Below are positions 33,393 through 46,012 of a DNA stretch of 64,000 nt, one piece after another. The translations under genes and the position numbers were made by a program. This DNA is from Endocalyx cinctus (Eukaryota > Ascomycota > Sordariomycetes > Amphisphaeriales > Apiosporaceae): contig BCKC01000009.1 of the NCBI GenBank assembly GCA_001600455.1, positions 62,001-126,000 of the forward strand, written 5' to 3'. A model generated the notes under the pieces. That model had not been told where the DNA came from. It was given only the letters and a program-made list of their open reading frames with translations, and did not search any database. Position 1 is the first letter of the stretch. Each line of letters opens with the position of its first letter.

Positions 33393-34977
33393 TTATCGTC
33401 TTCGATCTCTATGGCCTCTATCGTCATGGTATCTTCTGTCTCTGTCTCTATCTCTGCCGCTTCGATCCCTATCCGAATTCCTATCATGATTATTCCCTCG
33501 ATCTCGATCTTGCTGCCGGTGTCGACTTTCTCCTTTGCGATAATCACGGTCATCGTACCGACGGCCGTCTCTATCACGATCCCTATTATCTTTCCTGGGT
33601 GGAGGTGGAGATCTACTCCTTCTGCGGTTGGAATCTATCTCATCTCGATGTCGGTTCCGGTCGCGATTCCGCTGATCATCGCGATCATGTCGCTCTACTC
33701 GCTTTTGCTCGTCGCCGTTATCGTTGTTTCGACGATGTCTACCCTTCATCTCGTCTTCGCCGTAGACCATGCTATACCTTCCTCTCTCCCTCTCGTCGTC
33801 GAGTCCGTCGTCATCTCTGTATTTTCTCCATTTCTCCAGTTCTCTGACACCGCCCCAGCCGCCACCGCCGCCGCGCTTTTTCCTTTTGGCGTTTTCTCCG
33901 CCGCGCCACACTTCGGCTAATTTGCTCACGCTCTGACTGAAATCGACGTGAATTCGCCTGTCGTCGATGAGCACGTTCTGCATCTTGAAATAAGCAGCCT
34001 CGCAGGCGCTCTTATCCTCGAACTCGATAAAAGCGTACTGTAGACTATCGCCGGTTTTCTTATCCCTGATGACCTCGCAAGATAAGATGGTACCGAAGCG
34101 GCTGAAGATAAGTTCAAGGTCGGCGTCGGTAGTGACGGGATTTAGTTTGCAGACGAATAAGACGTTCTCGGGCGGTTTGACCTCCGCAAACGGTAGGTCT
34201 CCCATCATCTCCAAAGTTAAAGCCTGAGCCCGCGCCTCCCTCTCGCGCCGCAACTTCTCGGCCGTCTCCTCGTCCACCTCTTCATCAAGAGTAGCATCGT
34301 CGGCGATACGTACGGTCGCAAGCTGGGCCTTAGATGGAGCGGGACTCTGGCTCGGTTCCCTGAGGCCGGGAGGGTCGGGATACGGATCGTCGAGAATTAC
34401 GGTATGTTTTATACGGATATCAACGAGCGGGTGGCCATCTTTATCCGTAATTGCCCCGTTAATCTTTTCCAAAGCGTCAAATCCCTCTACCACTTTTCCA
34501 AAAATGGCGGCCTTGCTGTTAAGATAGTCGGTATCGTCGCCAAGGGTTACGATAAATTGACTGCCAGCAAGGCGTACGTCGGGATCTGAAGGATGTGGCG
34601 CCGTGGCCATAGATACGGTGCCTCGCTCGACATGTTTGAGTTTGGGGTGGAAGGTAGCAGGGAATGTTTTATTGCGGTTTGATTGTGAGAGGAGACTCCA
34701 AACGCAAGAACCGCCGTCGGATTCGTTCGAGACAGGTCCTAAAGGATCGCCGGTCTGGAAAGAAAAGTTTTGTTGGATGGAGTGAACGGGTGAGAAATTA
34801 TAGTATTTTATTTTACATAGTTTAAGGAAGCTATTTAGATAGATATACATGTTAGACTCAAGCTATACTCTGAATATAAGGGTAGAGACGAACATACTTT
34901 TCGCATTCTTTCGGGGCGTAATCAACTAGAAGGTCAACGACTATGTCGCCTACACTCGTCTCAAGAAGGACCGACAT
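33393..34977 (-). CDS. Cyclophilin with RRM, PPIL4/Cyp6 type
   Basis: Nuclear peptidyl-prolyl isomerase-like protein linked to spliceosomal or transcription RNPs. Two exons, 34977-34898 and 34830-33393, give 505 residues; the intron (34897-34831, GTATGT to AATAG) joins [15 protein letters not shown], matching the family. Order: cyclophilin domain (1 to about 165) with [17 protein letters not shown] and GSQFIVTLG segments; acidic linker; RRM (about 246-325) with RNP2 LFVCKL and RNP1 LQYAFIEF; then a long Arg/Asp/Ser-rich tail (RDRDRR repeats). The tail also occurs in animal PPIL4. The minus-strand gene makes long antisense frames on the plus strand over the tail, which are artefacts of its codon pattern. 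Confidence 0.95.
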
Positions 34978-35998
34978 GACGGCGGCTATTTTTATTTCGC
35001 GAGCTTCATAAGGTTTCTAAAGAGTATAAGTAGGTCGTAATAGTTATAGGTAAAATGGTAGCTGAGATGATTTGGGTCGTCGCCTTCGTGTAAGTACCTA
35101 AGTATATCAGATTGCGTATGGTCTAAAAAAAAAAATATGTTTCCTAAGCAGCTAAGGAACAGTTGATAATCATCAGCCTTATTCCTAGCGGGCTGGCGGG
35201 CTAGCGGGGTGCACTAATGCACTATATGTACACTGTAAGCACTTAATTCATAGCTAATTTCCTAAATAATACTGTGCGTACAGTGCACTAATACACAAGT
35301 GTCCATACTACCAGAACAGACCTGTGACCCGGGGGCGGCTTATTCTATCTTATTGCATCATCATTTTACGTCATATATTATAGAAGGAAAAACGTATTCT
35401 AGAAAGTCGATATTTTGAATTATTTTATTTGTGCTTAAAATGAATTAAGTTTAATAACTACTTATGTAGTAGAGGTGAATAGATGTAAATGCATCATGAA
35501 AATGCTTGTCGTTGTCGACTAAATAACCACTGGTTACTATACAAACAATTTGATTCTCTCGGCCATGTTGCCTTGGTGATCAAATTTGCATGAGTGGTAT
35601 GCATATTTGAAGAAGTTCATTATAAATGATAATGCTAATGACAATGCCAATTTCGAATTGGATTGTGCTCGGATGCAATGATACCCTCCTTCATACCCTA
35701 GTATAAGCAGGTATATCGGAGGAGGGGGGGAGGGGAGGTTAAGCGTAATGAGGAGAAAGAGTATCGTAGGTATCAACCCAACACCGTCCAAGCGAAGAAG
35801 AAAAAAGAAGATAGAAAATCAACCACAAAATGATAGATATATGGAACTTTGTCCAATTCGGCCTGACTCGCTCGTCCCGTTGAGCATTGACCGAATGCCG
35901 TGAATCCCATATCCTGATGACCCGTGAACTCCGTTATTCCTGATTCTTTTCCCCCCCTTTGTCTATATATTTCCCATTTTATCTTCCTGGACCGTCGG
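34978..35998. other. Intergenic
   Basis: Upstream of the PPIL4-type gene and 3' flank of the next minus-strand gene. AT-rich with an A-run near 35127. The frame at 35537-35791 is not supported. Confidence 0.5.
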
Positions 35999-36532
35999 CT
36001 AATCCATGCTGGCGGTACTCCGTCGTCTTCGCCCGCGTCGTAGCTCCTTTTCGGTCTCCATCAGACGCGATTGCACCCACGTCCTCATCTGGCAGTCTTT
36101 CCGTACCGTATCGCAGTTGAGTAGTTCGGTCAAGGCCCTCTTCATCCCTTCGTTCACATCCGAGAGCTTCTGGTTGCCGGCCGCCATCTCCCCCAGCAGG
36201 CATTCGTCCAGTACCGGCTCAAGCTGTGGGCTTTGCGAACATCGAAAGCTCCGCCCGGAAGACGTATGCGAGCACCTTCGCCCGCTTCGGATCGCCGACG
36301 GCGTTGGCGAAAGTCTGGGTGACGGACTGCTACCGAAAGAACGTGTAGGCGAGGTCGAGGGAGACGTAACCGTCGTCGACGTAGAGCTTAAAATGCATGA
36401 CGGTGCTATTTCGTGAAGTTGCTGTTGCAGTTCCTCGTGTTGCTTGTGCAGCAACATGTATTTCTGCATGACAAAATCCATATTATGTCCGATTGATACC
36501 TCGGGTATCATGAGTCGCGCCGAGTGTTCCAT
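35999..36532 (-). CDS. Conserved fungal protein of unknown function
   Basis: A 177-residue single-exon frame with base composition much higher in GC than its flanks, which supports coding. N-terminus: a Met/Gln-rich helix likely to form a short coiled coil (MQKYMLLHKQHEELQQQL, about residues 23-40). Middle: Ser/Thr/Pro-rich, probably disordered (45-100). C-terminus: a helix-rich block EMAAGNQKLSDVNEGMKRAL, LLNCDTVRKD and a basic tail EKELRRGRRRRS. The C-terminal block looks like the conserved part. No enzyme motif, signal peptide or membrane segment. Function unknown. Confidence 0.65.
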   Translation of the reverse strand: MEHSARLMIPEVSIGHNMDFVMQKYMLLHKQHEELQQQLHEIAPSCILSSTSTTVTSPSTSPTRSFGSSPSPRLSPTPSAIRSGRRCSHTSSGRSFRCSQSPQLEPVLDECLLGEMAAGNQKLSDVNEGMKRALTELLNCDTVRKDCQMRTWVQSRLMETEKELRRGRRRRSTASMD

Positions 36533-39500
36533 CCTCTTTGAGGACTGATAGTGTATTGTGATGGTATACGGGGTACTGCTAATGACGAGTTCATTTGAAG
36601 CGGCAATACGCCTGGTTGCTGACTTATGGGCATCGACTTATGGCAAGCCAGGTCAGAAATGACAACAACACCCGAAAAAAAGTCTTGTCAGCGAGCAACG
36701 GTAGATTTATTGTGTGTTTTGAGTGAAAAAAACCCGATCGATCGATGTAGTATAAACTTGGGTGGATATTACTGCGGGTTAATAAGACCGCTTTAAACTT
36801 TGTCCTGTCGATCCGACGATCACGATTGGCAACGTTATTTTTATTAACTAAAAGAAGTGATCAACAGCCGGTAAATATTTATTTTGACGACGCGGAGGAA
36901 AATTAAAAAGAAGATAAGGAGGAAAGAGTGAAAAGAACGACAATAGACGGAGAGTGTGCGAGAATGGAAGAGTCGTCCCGGTGAAGAGAATTCGTGAATA
37001 ATATTCAATATCGTCTCCAAATTAGATAAGAAATAAAATGAAGCGAAATAAAAAGAGAAATAGACGATCGGGTCTAATAAGGAGCTTGTCTAATTTGACG
37101 CAGATACGGTACTATCGTAAGGAATAGAACCGTCACTCCTTTAAATGGCGGTAATGATATAATAATACGCTAATACGGTGAGCTATGCCAGCCAGACCAG
37201 CGCCTCAGAGTAAAAAAAACCGACAAGGGTTGACTGTTGAAATTGGATTAATTAAATGATCTGAATTGCGGATTTGCAGCAAAACAGTTTGCTTCCTTGT
37301 AGGTGATCAGGGTGATATATGTACCTAGGTAGTGTACTAGGTACTCTGGGCTGTCTGGCTGTCTGGTACTATGGTAGGTTATTCAAAACAAAATTTTGGA
37401 ATCTTTCTTCATCCCTGTTAGAGTGGTATTCCGTGATATTTCCCAGGGGCCACTGTAAATACTACACAGGAGAATTGACGACTTAATTGGTTCGACTTGC
37501 TAGATATGGCAGCAATGTTTGACTAAATAAGCTGGGTCTGGAGTGAAACCAAGGTTATACTTGTTGTGTTCTTGGTTAACCTTGGGTAATGATGCTAATA
37601 TATATCCCTTCTTTTTTTCTTTTTTTTTTTCTCCTCTCTTAATAATATGTGTTTGTCTGTCTTTTATGAGATGGGAATTTGCCGGGTTGGATCTCTTTAT
37701 TCGACTTGGTATCGTACGTGTACTTGTAAAATCTGAGGATAGGGAGATACCCATCCACCGGAGTTCTCCTAACGAACTCGGCTTTTGAAGATGTGGGGTG
37801 TGGGTGGAGTGACGATGATATGTGTAATTCGTAGCAATTACGAAACGCAGACTTGCAAATTTTATCTATCAGGGTACTGTACTCTTCACCAACTTCTTTT
37901 CAGCTACGGCTGGTTTATAGCCCGCAGCTGCAAGGCAATAGAACGTATGTCCGCCTCGAACCTTGGAAATGTATTGCCAAGTATTAGAGTTTGTGGCGAG
38001 ATCTGAACAGGTCGGAAGGGCCCGGTTGTCTCTTTTCCAGGGTGAACACGAGCACACCAAATGATAGCAAGGATAAAAAAAAGGGGGGGGTAAAGACTTG
38101 TACAGTAAAGCTTCAATTGGAAATGTAACGATGTTGATATTGCTTCAGCTATTCAGCTGTTCGATCTCTAGTAAATGGAGCGCCTTTACTAGACAGGTCT
38201 AGAATATTGCTCAAACAAGGCCTATTGCTAAATTCGGCAACTTGGATCCGAGGGTACTGTACAAGTAAGCGTTGTGCCGAAATCTAGATTGATGTGGTCG
38301 CATAAAGCGATGAAGTGGAAATGAGATATGATATCGCGATCGAAATTTGCGTTGCTGAGTTGGTCTAGCTTAGTAGCGTTGGAATGTTATCAGGGCCGTC
38401 GGGTTGTTGGCCAGATAAAGTTCTCCAGCGTTGGTTTTTGGGTGGTCTTAGATAGAAGAAATAATATGAAAAGGGTAGAAAACAGAATTTAAACAAATTA
38501 AGAATCCAGTCACTCTATCAATTAATTTCATCAAATTACACTTGTTATGTATTCCGAGTGAAGCAAAAAGTAGATGGATTCAGCTTTCTCCTCTACGAGT
38601 GACAGTGAGACCCCGGATCTACGTTAGGATTCTATTCTATTAATTGTGACGTCGGGGGTTCGAAAAATAGAACATAGCCAACGGATCCTGATGAACTATG
38701 ATCTCAGCTTATACTAATAAAAGGGAGAGTAGCACGGGAGTGCGTGCACTCCAGGGCTTCATTGGCATTATCCAAATCATATGAGTGACTGCCAAACTTC
38801 ATAACACCCAAAGTAAAAACAGGTGTTACATCTTTGAAAGACGACACTTCGGCAAAAGCTATGCGACTACGATTCTTTTTTTTTTCATCAATTCCGATCC
38901 TGGATCTCGATGAGATACAAAAAACATAACTTTACTGGTCAAAGTTGGTATTCCCAAGTAGAACTTTATCAGCTGGAAGGGTCGGGATCGACAACTCTGA
39001 CTACACGTGCTGAACAATGTCGTCGCCAGTAACCTACCTCGTGTAGAATTCCTTGACGGTAAGGAGGAGTTGCTCCGGTATATAATGGGTAGTTCGCTTA
39101 ATACCTGGCGTGCTATCATGGCAAAAACGAAGCGCATGACAAGACATGTAATTATCAACCTTTGTACATGACGACATATCCTGAAACCGCGCGTTGCGCA
39201 TTAATTCCTTTTTTTTTTCCCCTTTTTTTGTAAAAGGGAAAACATAATTGATGGAAAACAAATAATTTAGGCAAGGCTACCGCTCGCTTCATCGACGAAG
39301 TTCCCTTTGAAGCGTGTTGGCGTGGTGTAAGGTGGCGGTACGGCAGAGCGCCGCGGAAGGAAAGCTCCCCTGGTTAATGGTTATTCTTGACCCTGTTACT
39401 CACGCACGTCATAATATTATGACCTCATCGATTGTTTCAACCTGACCTCAGGAACCACCACCCTTCCAAGAGCTTTGTCGTCCGTGACGCCAACGAGTAA

Positions 39501-40101
39501 AGACACCTGGGTACTGATGGAAGATTGCATGGATCGCCAAAATTAGCAGCAGTGGCCTCTTCTTTTAGTGATGTTTCTTTAAACAACCAACAGGCTGGCA
39601 GGATGGGGTACTGAAAACCTAAATTTTTGGGCCTTGGCTATGCGTGCATTGCCCCATGTATTGCATTTACTATTAGATGGATGTGTTGCGCTCGCACGAT
39701 TTGATGTGCCCGTCATTCTTGTGTTCTTTGAAAGGGGTTGGCGTACGGGCGGAGTGGGTAGTATACATATGTATCTAGGTAGGATGTAGACCTCAGAGTC
39801 TCAGACCCCTCACAATATGGAGCTTTTGTATCTATCCACAAAGTAAAGTTTTAAGCCAAGATTTCTAGAAGCGAAGTCGGCCGCTGCATATGTAATGATA
39901 ACCCTGAAAAAAAGAGACATCGCATATAGTATACTTGAAATAAAGTAAGGAGCTAGAGGATAGAAGTGCACTCAGGGTTCTATTATTATTGTGTATGCGT
40001 GTACAAAATATGTGAGGGAACGCATATGTACACCCCTCCTGGTTATTCATAATTCAAATTAATTTAGCCCTTCCTATTATACAAATCAAGAAACTATCAC
40101 A
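36533..40101. other. 3.6-kb gene-free stretch
   Basis: AT-rich, with palindrome-like GTACCTAGGTAG...CTAGGTAC at 37321-37344 and CTGTCTGG repeats beside it. Frames at 37500-38116 and 38859-39261 show no protein features. I see no RNA gene. Confidence 0.45.
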
Positions 40102-41144
40102 ATGATCTCGTCATTGCCATCAAATATTCTCATAATCGGAGCCACAGGTACCATCGGAAAATATATCACCAATGCCGTTCTATCCGCGAGCCCCCGCCTT
40201 GGAGCTAAAATATCCATCCTGACCTCACCAGCGACCGCGTCAAACCCGGACAAGCAAGATGTCTTGTCTAGCTGGAAATCCCGAGGGCTAAATATCATTA
40301 TAGGCGACATCAATAATGGCGAGGACGTAAGCAAGGCATATGATGGGGTCGATACGGTAGTATCTTGCCTGGGTCGAAACGGACTACTTACACAGATGTT
40401 ACTGCTCACATCAGCGGAGCGGAGCCCAAGCGTTCGTTGGTTTTTCCCGAGCGAGTACGGTACGGATATCGAGTATGACAGCACCAGCAGGGACGAGAAA
40501 CCGCATCAGAACAAGCTCAAAGTGCGAGAATTTATCCGCGATAATGTAAAGAAGGTCAAGTGTACACATCTTGTTACGGGGCCGTACATAGACATGTTTC
40601 TAGAGCTCCCTGCTGGAGAGGGTGCAGCCTGCGGTGGATTTGACGTCAATGCGAAAAAAGCTACCGTGATCGGTAGCGGCGACGACAGTGTCGGCTTTAC
40701 CACGATGCCAGAGTAAGTATGATCGAATTTGGCGAGACACGCATGCAATGTCGTCAATAAGCACAATATGCTAAAACAGTCGCAATCTCCAGCGTTGGTA
40801 ATTTACTCGTGGGAGCGCTTCGTCATCCCGATCAATCAATGGGCAGAATCCTCAAGGTGCAATCTTTTGTCACGACACCAAATGCTATCGTAAGTGAATT
40901 CGAGAAACAGACAGGTATCAAATGGATGGTCAACCACACAAGTATGGAAACATTGCGAGAAGTTGAGAAGAAGTTTTGGGATTCGGGTAGTTCACAGGCC
41001 ACGGTAGCAACCTTGAGACGTATCTGGGCTCAAGGACACACATTGTATGAGAAGACAGATAATGAGATTCTAGGCTTCAAACTGGACGATATGGAACCTC
41101 TTTCTGCTGTTGTTAAAAGGGCAATCGACGGGGAGGGATATTAA
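40102..41144 (+). CDS. NmrA/isoflavone reductase-like protein
   Basis: NAD(P)-binding reductase-like protein, 320 residues from two exons, 40102-40712 and 40793-41144. The intron (40713-40792) starts GTAAGT. Of two nearby acceptors, AACAG (40779) breaks the frame, whereas CTCCAG (40792) joins TTMPD|VGNLLVGALRHP in phase, so I use the latter. Glycine motif GATGTIG at residues 13-19; FFPSEYGTDIEY near 115-126 and the Lys-containing HQNKLKVREF helix follow the isoflavone reductase-like pattern (FPSEFG, K in the next helix). Typical length for the family is 300-330. Substrate unknown. It is only distantly similar to the NmrA-like protein at 3053, so they are not a recent duplication. Confidence 0.9.
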
Positions 41145-41520
41145 ACAAAGAAATGCATAAATAGGTATCTACTAAGCACATATACTTTTCTATATACATA
41201 CTTCAGTACCTAGGTAGGCTGGTAGGTAATAATATGTAAGTATCCAAAAAGATACCCCATTAGCATACCACGGAGGCCTTAGCATCTTGAGATAGATTGC
41301 CCCACCAAATGTCGGAGGTTTATATTGAAAAGTGCCGATACGACTCAAAATTTTTATTTTTATTTTTTTTCAAGAGATTTTCTACATTTCCTCCCATCTC
41401 ACCAACCTCAACCTTTACTAAATCATAAACCTGCATTACTTATGACTATAAATTGACATACACTACAAAATAGATAAAACAAAACATATCAGTAACAATC
41501 CAAGTGATATTCGAGCAACA
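41145..41520. other. RPA43 upstream region
   Basis: Short spacer with TACCTAGGTA at 41207-41216 and an AT-rich, pyrimidine-run leader before the next ATG. No frame seen. Confidence 0.5.
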
Positions 41521-43107
41521 ATGGTGGATGTTGCGACGCCTAGTAAAAAGTCAAAGCGAGACAAGGGCGAGAGTCACAAAAAGCGCCAACGAGATCAAGA
41601 TGCCCAAGATGCGGCTGAACTCAATGGACGAAAAAACAAGAAGTCAAAGAGTAGCGCAACTCATACAATTACGTCCGAAACAATTGAACCCATTGCGACT
41701 GAAGTAATTGCCCACGATGATATCGAGCCTCACGACAAGAAAAAGAAGAAGAGGGAAAGAAAGAAGAAAGATTATGACAAATTACACGAGATCCGCTCAG
41801 ACCAAGAACCAGAGCCGGAACAGCAAAATAAGCAAACCGAAGAGATCGATCAACCAGATGAATCACCAGCCGAACCGGCCAGGGTGGAGAAGAAACGGAA
41901 GAATAAGAAAACAAAGCCCGACTCTGAAGATATCCAAGCTGAACCCAATGATGATGATATAGCCACTGAAGAGCGAAAAGAAAAGAAGAAGAAAAAGAAG
42001 TCTAAAAAGCATGCGCGTAAAGAAGCCGAGCCCGAACTAGAAACGGAAGACTCCACCGTAATGCAAGATGCTCAACCTCCGGTGGCAAACGATGGGACTC
42101 AAGATCAATATAATCAGGAAGCAGAGGAAGAGAGACTGGACAAGATGGATATCGACTTTGAACCAGCGAAACAAAATAATAACCCGTTAACTCTCGGGTC
42201 GAAGCTGATTGGTAAAAGACACCCTTTCTACACTCAAACCATCTCACAATACCTTCCTCTGTTTCCTATGGGTATAAAAGATCCCATAGACGGGTATACC
42301 GACCAACATCTCAAGAATTCTTTGAATCGTTACGTCCCTGCTTTTGGCGGTATCTTGCTAGACTACCGAAATGCTCGCATCGGGGAAGCGCCCGGAAAAG
42401 ATTCTCTGACTGAAAAAAGCGGAGATCAAGACCAGGTGTTGTTGGAGTCGATTAACGAATACGGTGTTGTCTTTGGCTGGCTAACCGTCGAGGTCGACCT
42501 CTTTCGCCCCCAACGTGGCGCCTGGATGGAGGGTATCATCAATCTCCAGAGCGAAGGCCACATCGGTTTAGTTTGCTGGGGCAAGTTCAACGCCGCCATA
42601 GAATCAGCCCGCCTTCCTCGGAGCTGGCGCTGGGTAGACCTACTCTCCTCTAAGGATAATGATCAGAGCAGGAAAAAGGGCGAGGGCAAGAATAAGATAG
42701 ACCATGTGACTAGATTACCTACTCCTGAACCCCAAACATCCGACAACGAAGACAATGGTGACAATGCCGATGGAGATGATGACCACGAACTCCACGCCAC
42801 CGGGTACTGGGTTGACGAGTCGGGGGCTAAGATAAGAGTTGGCTCTACGACCGTGGCCTTCCGAATAAAAAGCTACGAGTCCGGCAACAGTAGCGAATAT
42901 GGATATCTCAGCATTGAGGGGACCATGTTGAACGATGAAGATGAGAAGGCCAGGCTCTCCGAGGATCTGGAAATGGCCAGAAGACGGAAGTTGAGACTAG
43001 CAGGTGCGTTGGGCGGTAGAGGAGGAGGAGGAGCTTACTTGAACGAGCATAAACGTTTGCTCCAGCTCGGTATGACGAGATTTGGCGAGGAAGAGACTCA
43101 GGAATGA
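41521..43107 (+). CDS. RPA43: DNA-directed RNA polymerase I subunit RPA43
   Basis: Stalk subunit of nucleolar RNA polymerase I, partner of RPA14 in yeast and contact for the initiation factor Rrn3. Single exon, 528 residues. The first 200 residues are Lys/Glu-rich with many KKKKK-type clusters (nucleolar targeting). The folded part begins near 220: FYTQTISQYLPLFPMGIKDP, then LNRYVPAFGGILLDY, and the OB-fold EYGVVFGWLTVEVDLFRPQ followed by GHIGLVCWGKFNAAIE. An acidic insert (SDNEDNGDNADGDDD, about 416-430) interrupts before ATGYWVDESGAKIRVG. Yeast Rpa43 is 326 residues, so the extra length is in the charged N-terminus and the insert. Confidence 0.93.
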   Translation: MVDVATPSKKSKRDKGESHKKRQRDQDAQDAAELNGRKNKKSKSSATHTITSETIEPIATEVIAHDDIEPHDKKKKKRERKKKDYDKLHEIRSDQEPEPEQQNKQTEEIDQPDESPAEPARVEKKRKNKKTKPDSEDIQAEPNDDDIATEERKEKKKKKKSKKHARKEAEPELETEDSTVMQDAQPPVANDGTQDQYNQEAEEERLDKMDIDFEPAKQNNNPLTLGSKLIGKRHPFYTQTISQYLPLFPMGIKDPIDGYTDQHLKNSLNRYVPAFGGILLDYRNARIGEAPGKDSLTEKSGDQDQVLLESINEYGVVFGWLTVEVDLFRPQRGAWMEGIINLQSEGHIGLVCWGKFNAAIESARLPRSWRWVDLLSSKDNDQSRKKGEGKNKIDHVTRLPTPEPQTSDNEDNGDNADGDDDHELHATGYWVDESGAKIRVGSTTVAFRIKSYESGNSSEYGYLSIEGTMLNDEDEKARLSEDLEMARRRKLRLAGALGGRGGGGAYLNEHKRLLQLGMTRFGEEETQE

Positions 43108-44013
43108 ACTACAGTGGAGATGGTGGGAAACGGCCAGGAGCAGCAGAAAAATCACAACCATTACTCTAAGTAGTTGCGTGTTAATGATGCCGGGATGATT
43201 TGATCATCCGCGACTTCATCACATCCATCGTATTTAGTTTTTATTTTTTTTATTTTACGAATATTGGCGTTGGAATGCAAAATAATTTTCTCATGTTGAT
43301 GTATTTCTCGGGGAATTTTGTACTGAAGAAGGCATAGAAGCAAGTTGAAATCTATATAAAGACATTTTTTTCTTCTTACCTTTTTGCGCCATGTCGATGG
43401 ATGAGCCTTTGTTATATACCTCTGTCGCTGGCTGAGCCCCGTGCTATTCATCCGATAATATTAGTTAACGTACCAATTCTTTCATCTTTTCCCTATTAAA
43501 TGCTTACACACATAACGAATAGGGGAAATATCATATCTTGGACTAGGAGACCGTGCAGCAATGGTGGGCTCTTGGAAATTCTACGCTTGTATTTATCATG
43601 AATTCTAAAGACTAGCGAGGGTTTCAACTTTATAGCAATATGGGTAAGGTAAAGGACGAGATATATGTATCATCTCTTACCCACTTATTTAAGAGGTATA
43701 TGTTTATATATACTTGTAAGTATATATAAGATTCAACCTCCCCTCCCTTCCCCTCCAAAAAAAAAAAAAAAAAAGGGAAATAAGAAAATCTCTATTCAAC
43801 CATCTATATTTCCCAAACTTGAAAAAAAGTACAGAAGTATATGTATATATGTATATATGGTACATCGCATATTGCTTGCTCTTGGTATATTGAGTATTCA
43901 CCCTGTCTTTTTTAAATGGTATATATTCTATGTATGGTTCATCACCCGACGCCGTGTCTGAAAATGAACTATTAGTGCAGATCTCCCCCTTCCTCTTTCG
44001 TGAGCTAGTTTAA
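43108..44013. other. Intergenic between convergent genes
   Basis: 3' flanks of RPA43 and the permease. Contains poly(A) near 43757-43774 and TATATG/TATATA runs near 43840-43860. No supported gene. Confidence 0.5.
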
Positions 44014-46012
44014 TCAAGAGCTGGCTTCCCCAGTCACATCCCCTTGCTTCAAGGCCGCTTCTTGCTCGGCCTCCTTCTTTTCTAGGGCGCCAGGCTCGGT
44101 AGGATCAACGCCGAGTCTCATGGCCTCGGCAACCTCGGCCGCAGGTCCGGTGAACCACTTGCTAGCCCAGGGGACCCACGCGAGGACGGCGCCGAAGCCG
44201 ATAATTCCCACGGCGACGACGGTGTAGTTGAGGGTCTGGGTGGTGACGGGGTTGGAGGTCGGGAGGACGAAGATGACGGAGATGGTCGTGATCCAAGCGC
44301 AGGCGATGGCGGCTACGAGCCGGCTGAACGGTCCCAAGTTGAAGGGGCCCTTCATATTGGCGAAGGAGCGGTGGCAGATGAGTCCGATGAAGATGGGGAT
44401 CCCGTAGCTGATGTACAGGCCGATGGTCGCGATGCTGGTGGCGGCGGCGAAGGCGACGGAGCTGCCGAGGGACGGCAGGGCGAGGATGAAGGCCAGGGTG
44501 GCGGCGAGCCAGATGGCGCGCACGGGCGAGCGGAAACGCTCGTCGACCTTGTGGAAAAAGGGGTGGATACCGCTGTCGCGCGCAAAGGCGAACATCATGC
44601 GGCTGTTGGAGGTCATAGAAAAGAGACCGCAATGCCAGACGCAGATAATGATGACGCTGAAGACGGCGAGCGCACCGTCCTCGCCGAACACGTCGACCAG
44701 GATCTGGAGCACGGGCTGGTCGTACGCCGTGTTTAAGACCCGATCGAGGTCCTGGATGGAAAATAGGAAGGTCAGGAGGACGAGCAGACCGAATACGGCG
44801 CTGAACCCGACCGAGGAAACGACGCCAATCGGGGCGGACCACGAAGCATTACGAGTCTCCTCCGAGAGATGCGCTGACGCGTCGAAGCTGGCACGTCGGA
44901 AGAAAATGATTAGTATCACCGCTACTTTTGTCGTTGTTTCCCAATTATATATGCGCATATGTACTTACCCCGTGAGCGTGTATTGGGATAGAAGAGCACC
45001 GCACAGAGCCACATAAGCTGGCGACGCGCGCTCGCTCCATCCTTCGAACCCGTCCGCGCCCGTACCATCGTTGAAATAGCCGAAGACAAATTTGCCGGAC
45101 TGGTGAGTAGGCGCCTTAGCCAAGACGGCGATGCAGATGGCCGTGACACCGACCGAGTGCAGGGTGATAGAGATGTTGTTGAGGATCCTGAGCACGCGAA
45201 CGCCGAAGGTGTTCACGAGACCGTGAGAAATCAACACGGCGGCGTAGATTCCTACGGTGATTCTCGCGGTTGGTACGAAGTCGGGATTTTTCACCGTCGC
45301 GGCCGTCGCGATGAGGCCGGCTAAACCGAAAGATATACCGGTGGTGACGGCGACCTGTCCGAGGAGATTGAACCACCCGGTGATCCAAGCGGCGAAGGGG
45401 GACCAGCGAGGAGGAGCCATCATGGCGGCCCAGAAATAGGGACCGCCACTCGTGGGGATGGCCGAGACGATTTCGGCCATAGCTACGGCAACGGACAAGG
45501 TAAAAAACGAGACAATGATCCAGCCAATACTCATAACTATGTTTTTATCACATTTTTCTCTACGTTAGAAGTGCTCGAATCTCTACATAGAAAAGAAGGT
45601 GATAAAATGAGGATAATTGACATACCGGCCGGACCTCCCGTGTTTAATCCATAGGAAAAGAGGGTTGTTAGACCGGTGATAACACTCTGCGCAAGAAACG
45701 GTACGGTTAATTTATGCGCAATCGGAGCAGTACATGGACCTGAAGAAGAAGAAGAAGAAGAAGAAGAAAACTTACGATAATAGAAAACGATACACCGAAG
45801 TTATGCGCCAGACCCTATATACGCAATAACACAGATACGTCAGAATATTCATATTCATATATGAAAATTCGAGTTAATTACAATTCATGTTGAGGATTAA
45901 AACTAACCCAATCGCGTTTCAACTCTTGCTTATAACCAAACTGCGCGAGACGGTTCTCATCCTGGATTTCGGCGGGATTAGAGGTGCTACGCTCAACACT
46001 CGGTTCGGCCAT
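44014..46012 (-). CDS. Amino acid/choline/GABA-type permease (APC superfamily)
   Basis: Plasma- or vacuolar-membrane transporter with about 12 transmembrane segments, 548 residues. Five exons: 46012-45908, 45814-45776, 45686-45626, 45536-44969 and 44887-44014. All four introns (93, 89, 89 and 81 nt) have GT-AG borders and phases that fit; the last has a TACTAAT branch site. The N-terminus is cytosolic (RLAQFGYKQELKRDW), leading into GLAHNFGVSFSII. Family motifs: SAIPTSGGPYFWAA (TM3 region), GFDASAHLSEETRNA, which is characteristic of the Uga4/Hnm1 (GABA/choline) group, and SMTSNSRMMFAFARD. The first three exons are too short to stand alone. Substrate among GABA, choline, polyamines or other amino acids cannot be decided by sequence reading. 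Confidence 0.93.
45742..45768. repeat. (GAA)9 inside permease intron 2
   Basis: Nine GAA units on the plus strand, i.e. (TTC)9 in the transcript, just after the GTAAGT donor of a small intron. Length variation here would change intron size but no codon. Confidence 0.9.

Noticed and set aside
33411..33920. 169-codon plus-strand hydrophobic frame
   Set aside because: Antisense of the Arg/Asp-rich tail of the PPIL4-type protein; the Ile/Val/Ser pattern comes from reversing Arg/Asp codons.
3053..41144. The two NmrA-like genes as a duplicated pair
   Set aside because: They differ in intron content, glycine motif context and most of the sequence; they are separate subfamilies.
44162..44842. 226-codon minus-strand frame rich in Arg/Pro/His
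   Set aside because: A shifted frame of the permease exon 5, which carries clear transporter motifs in the other frame.
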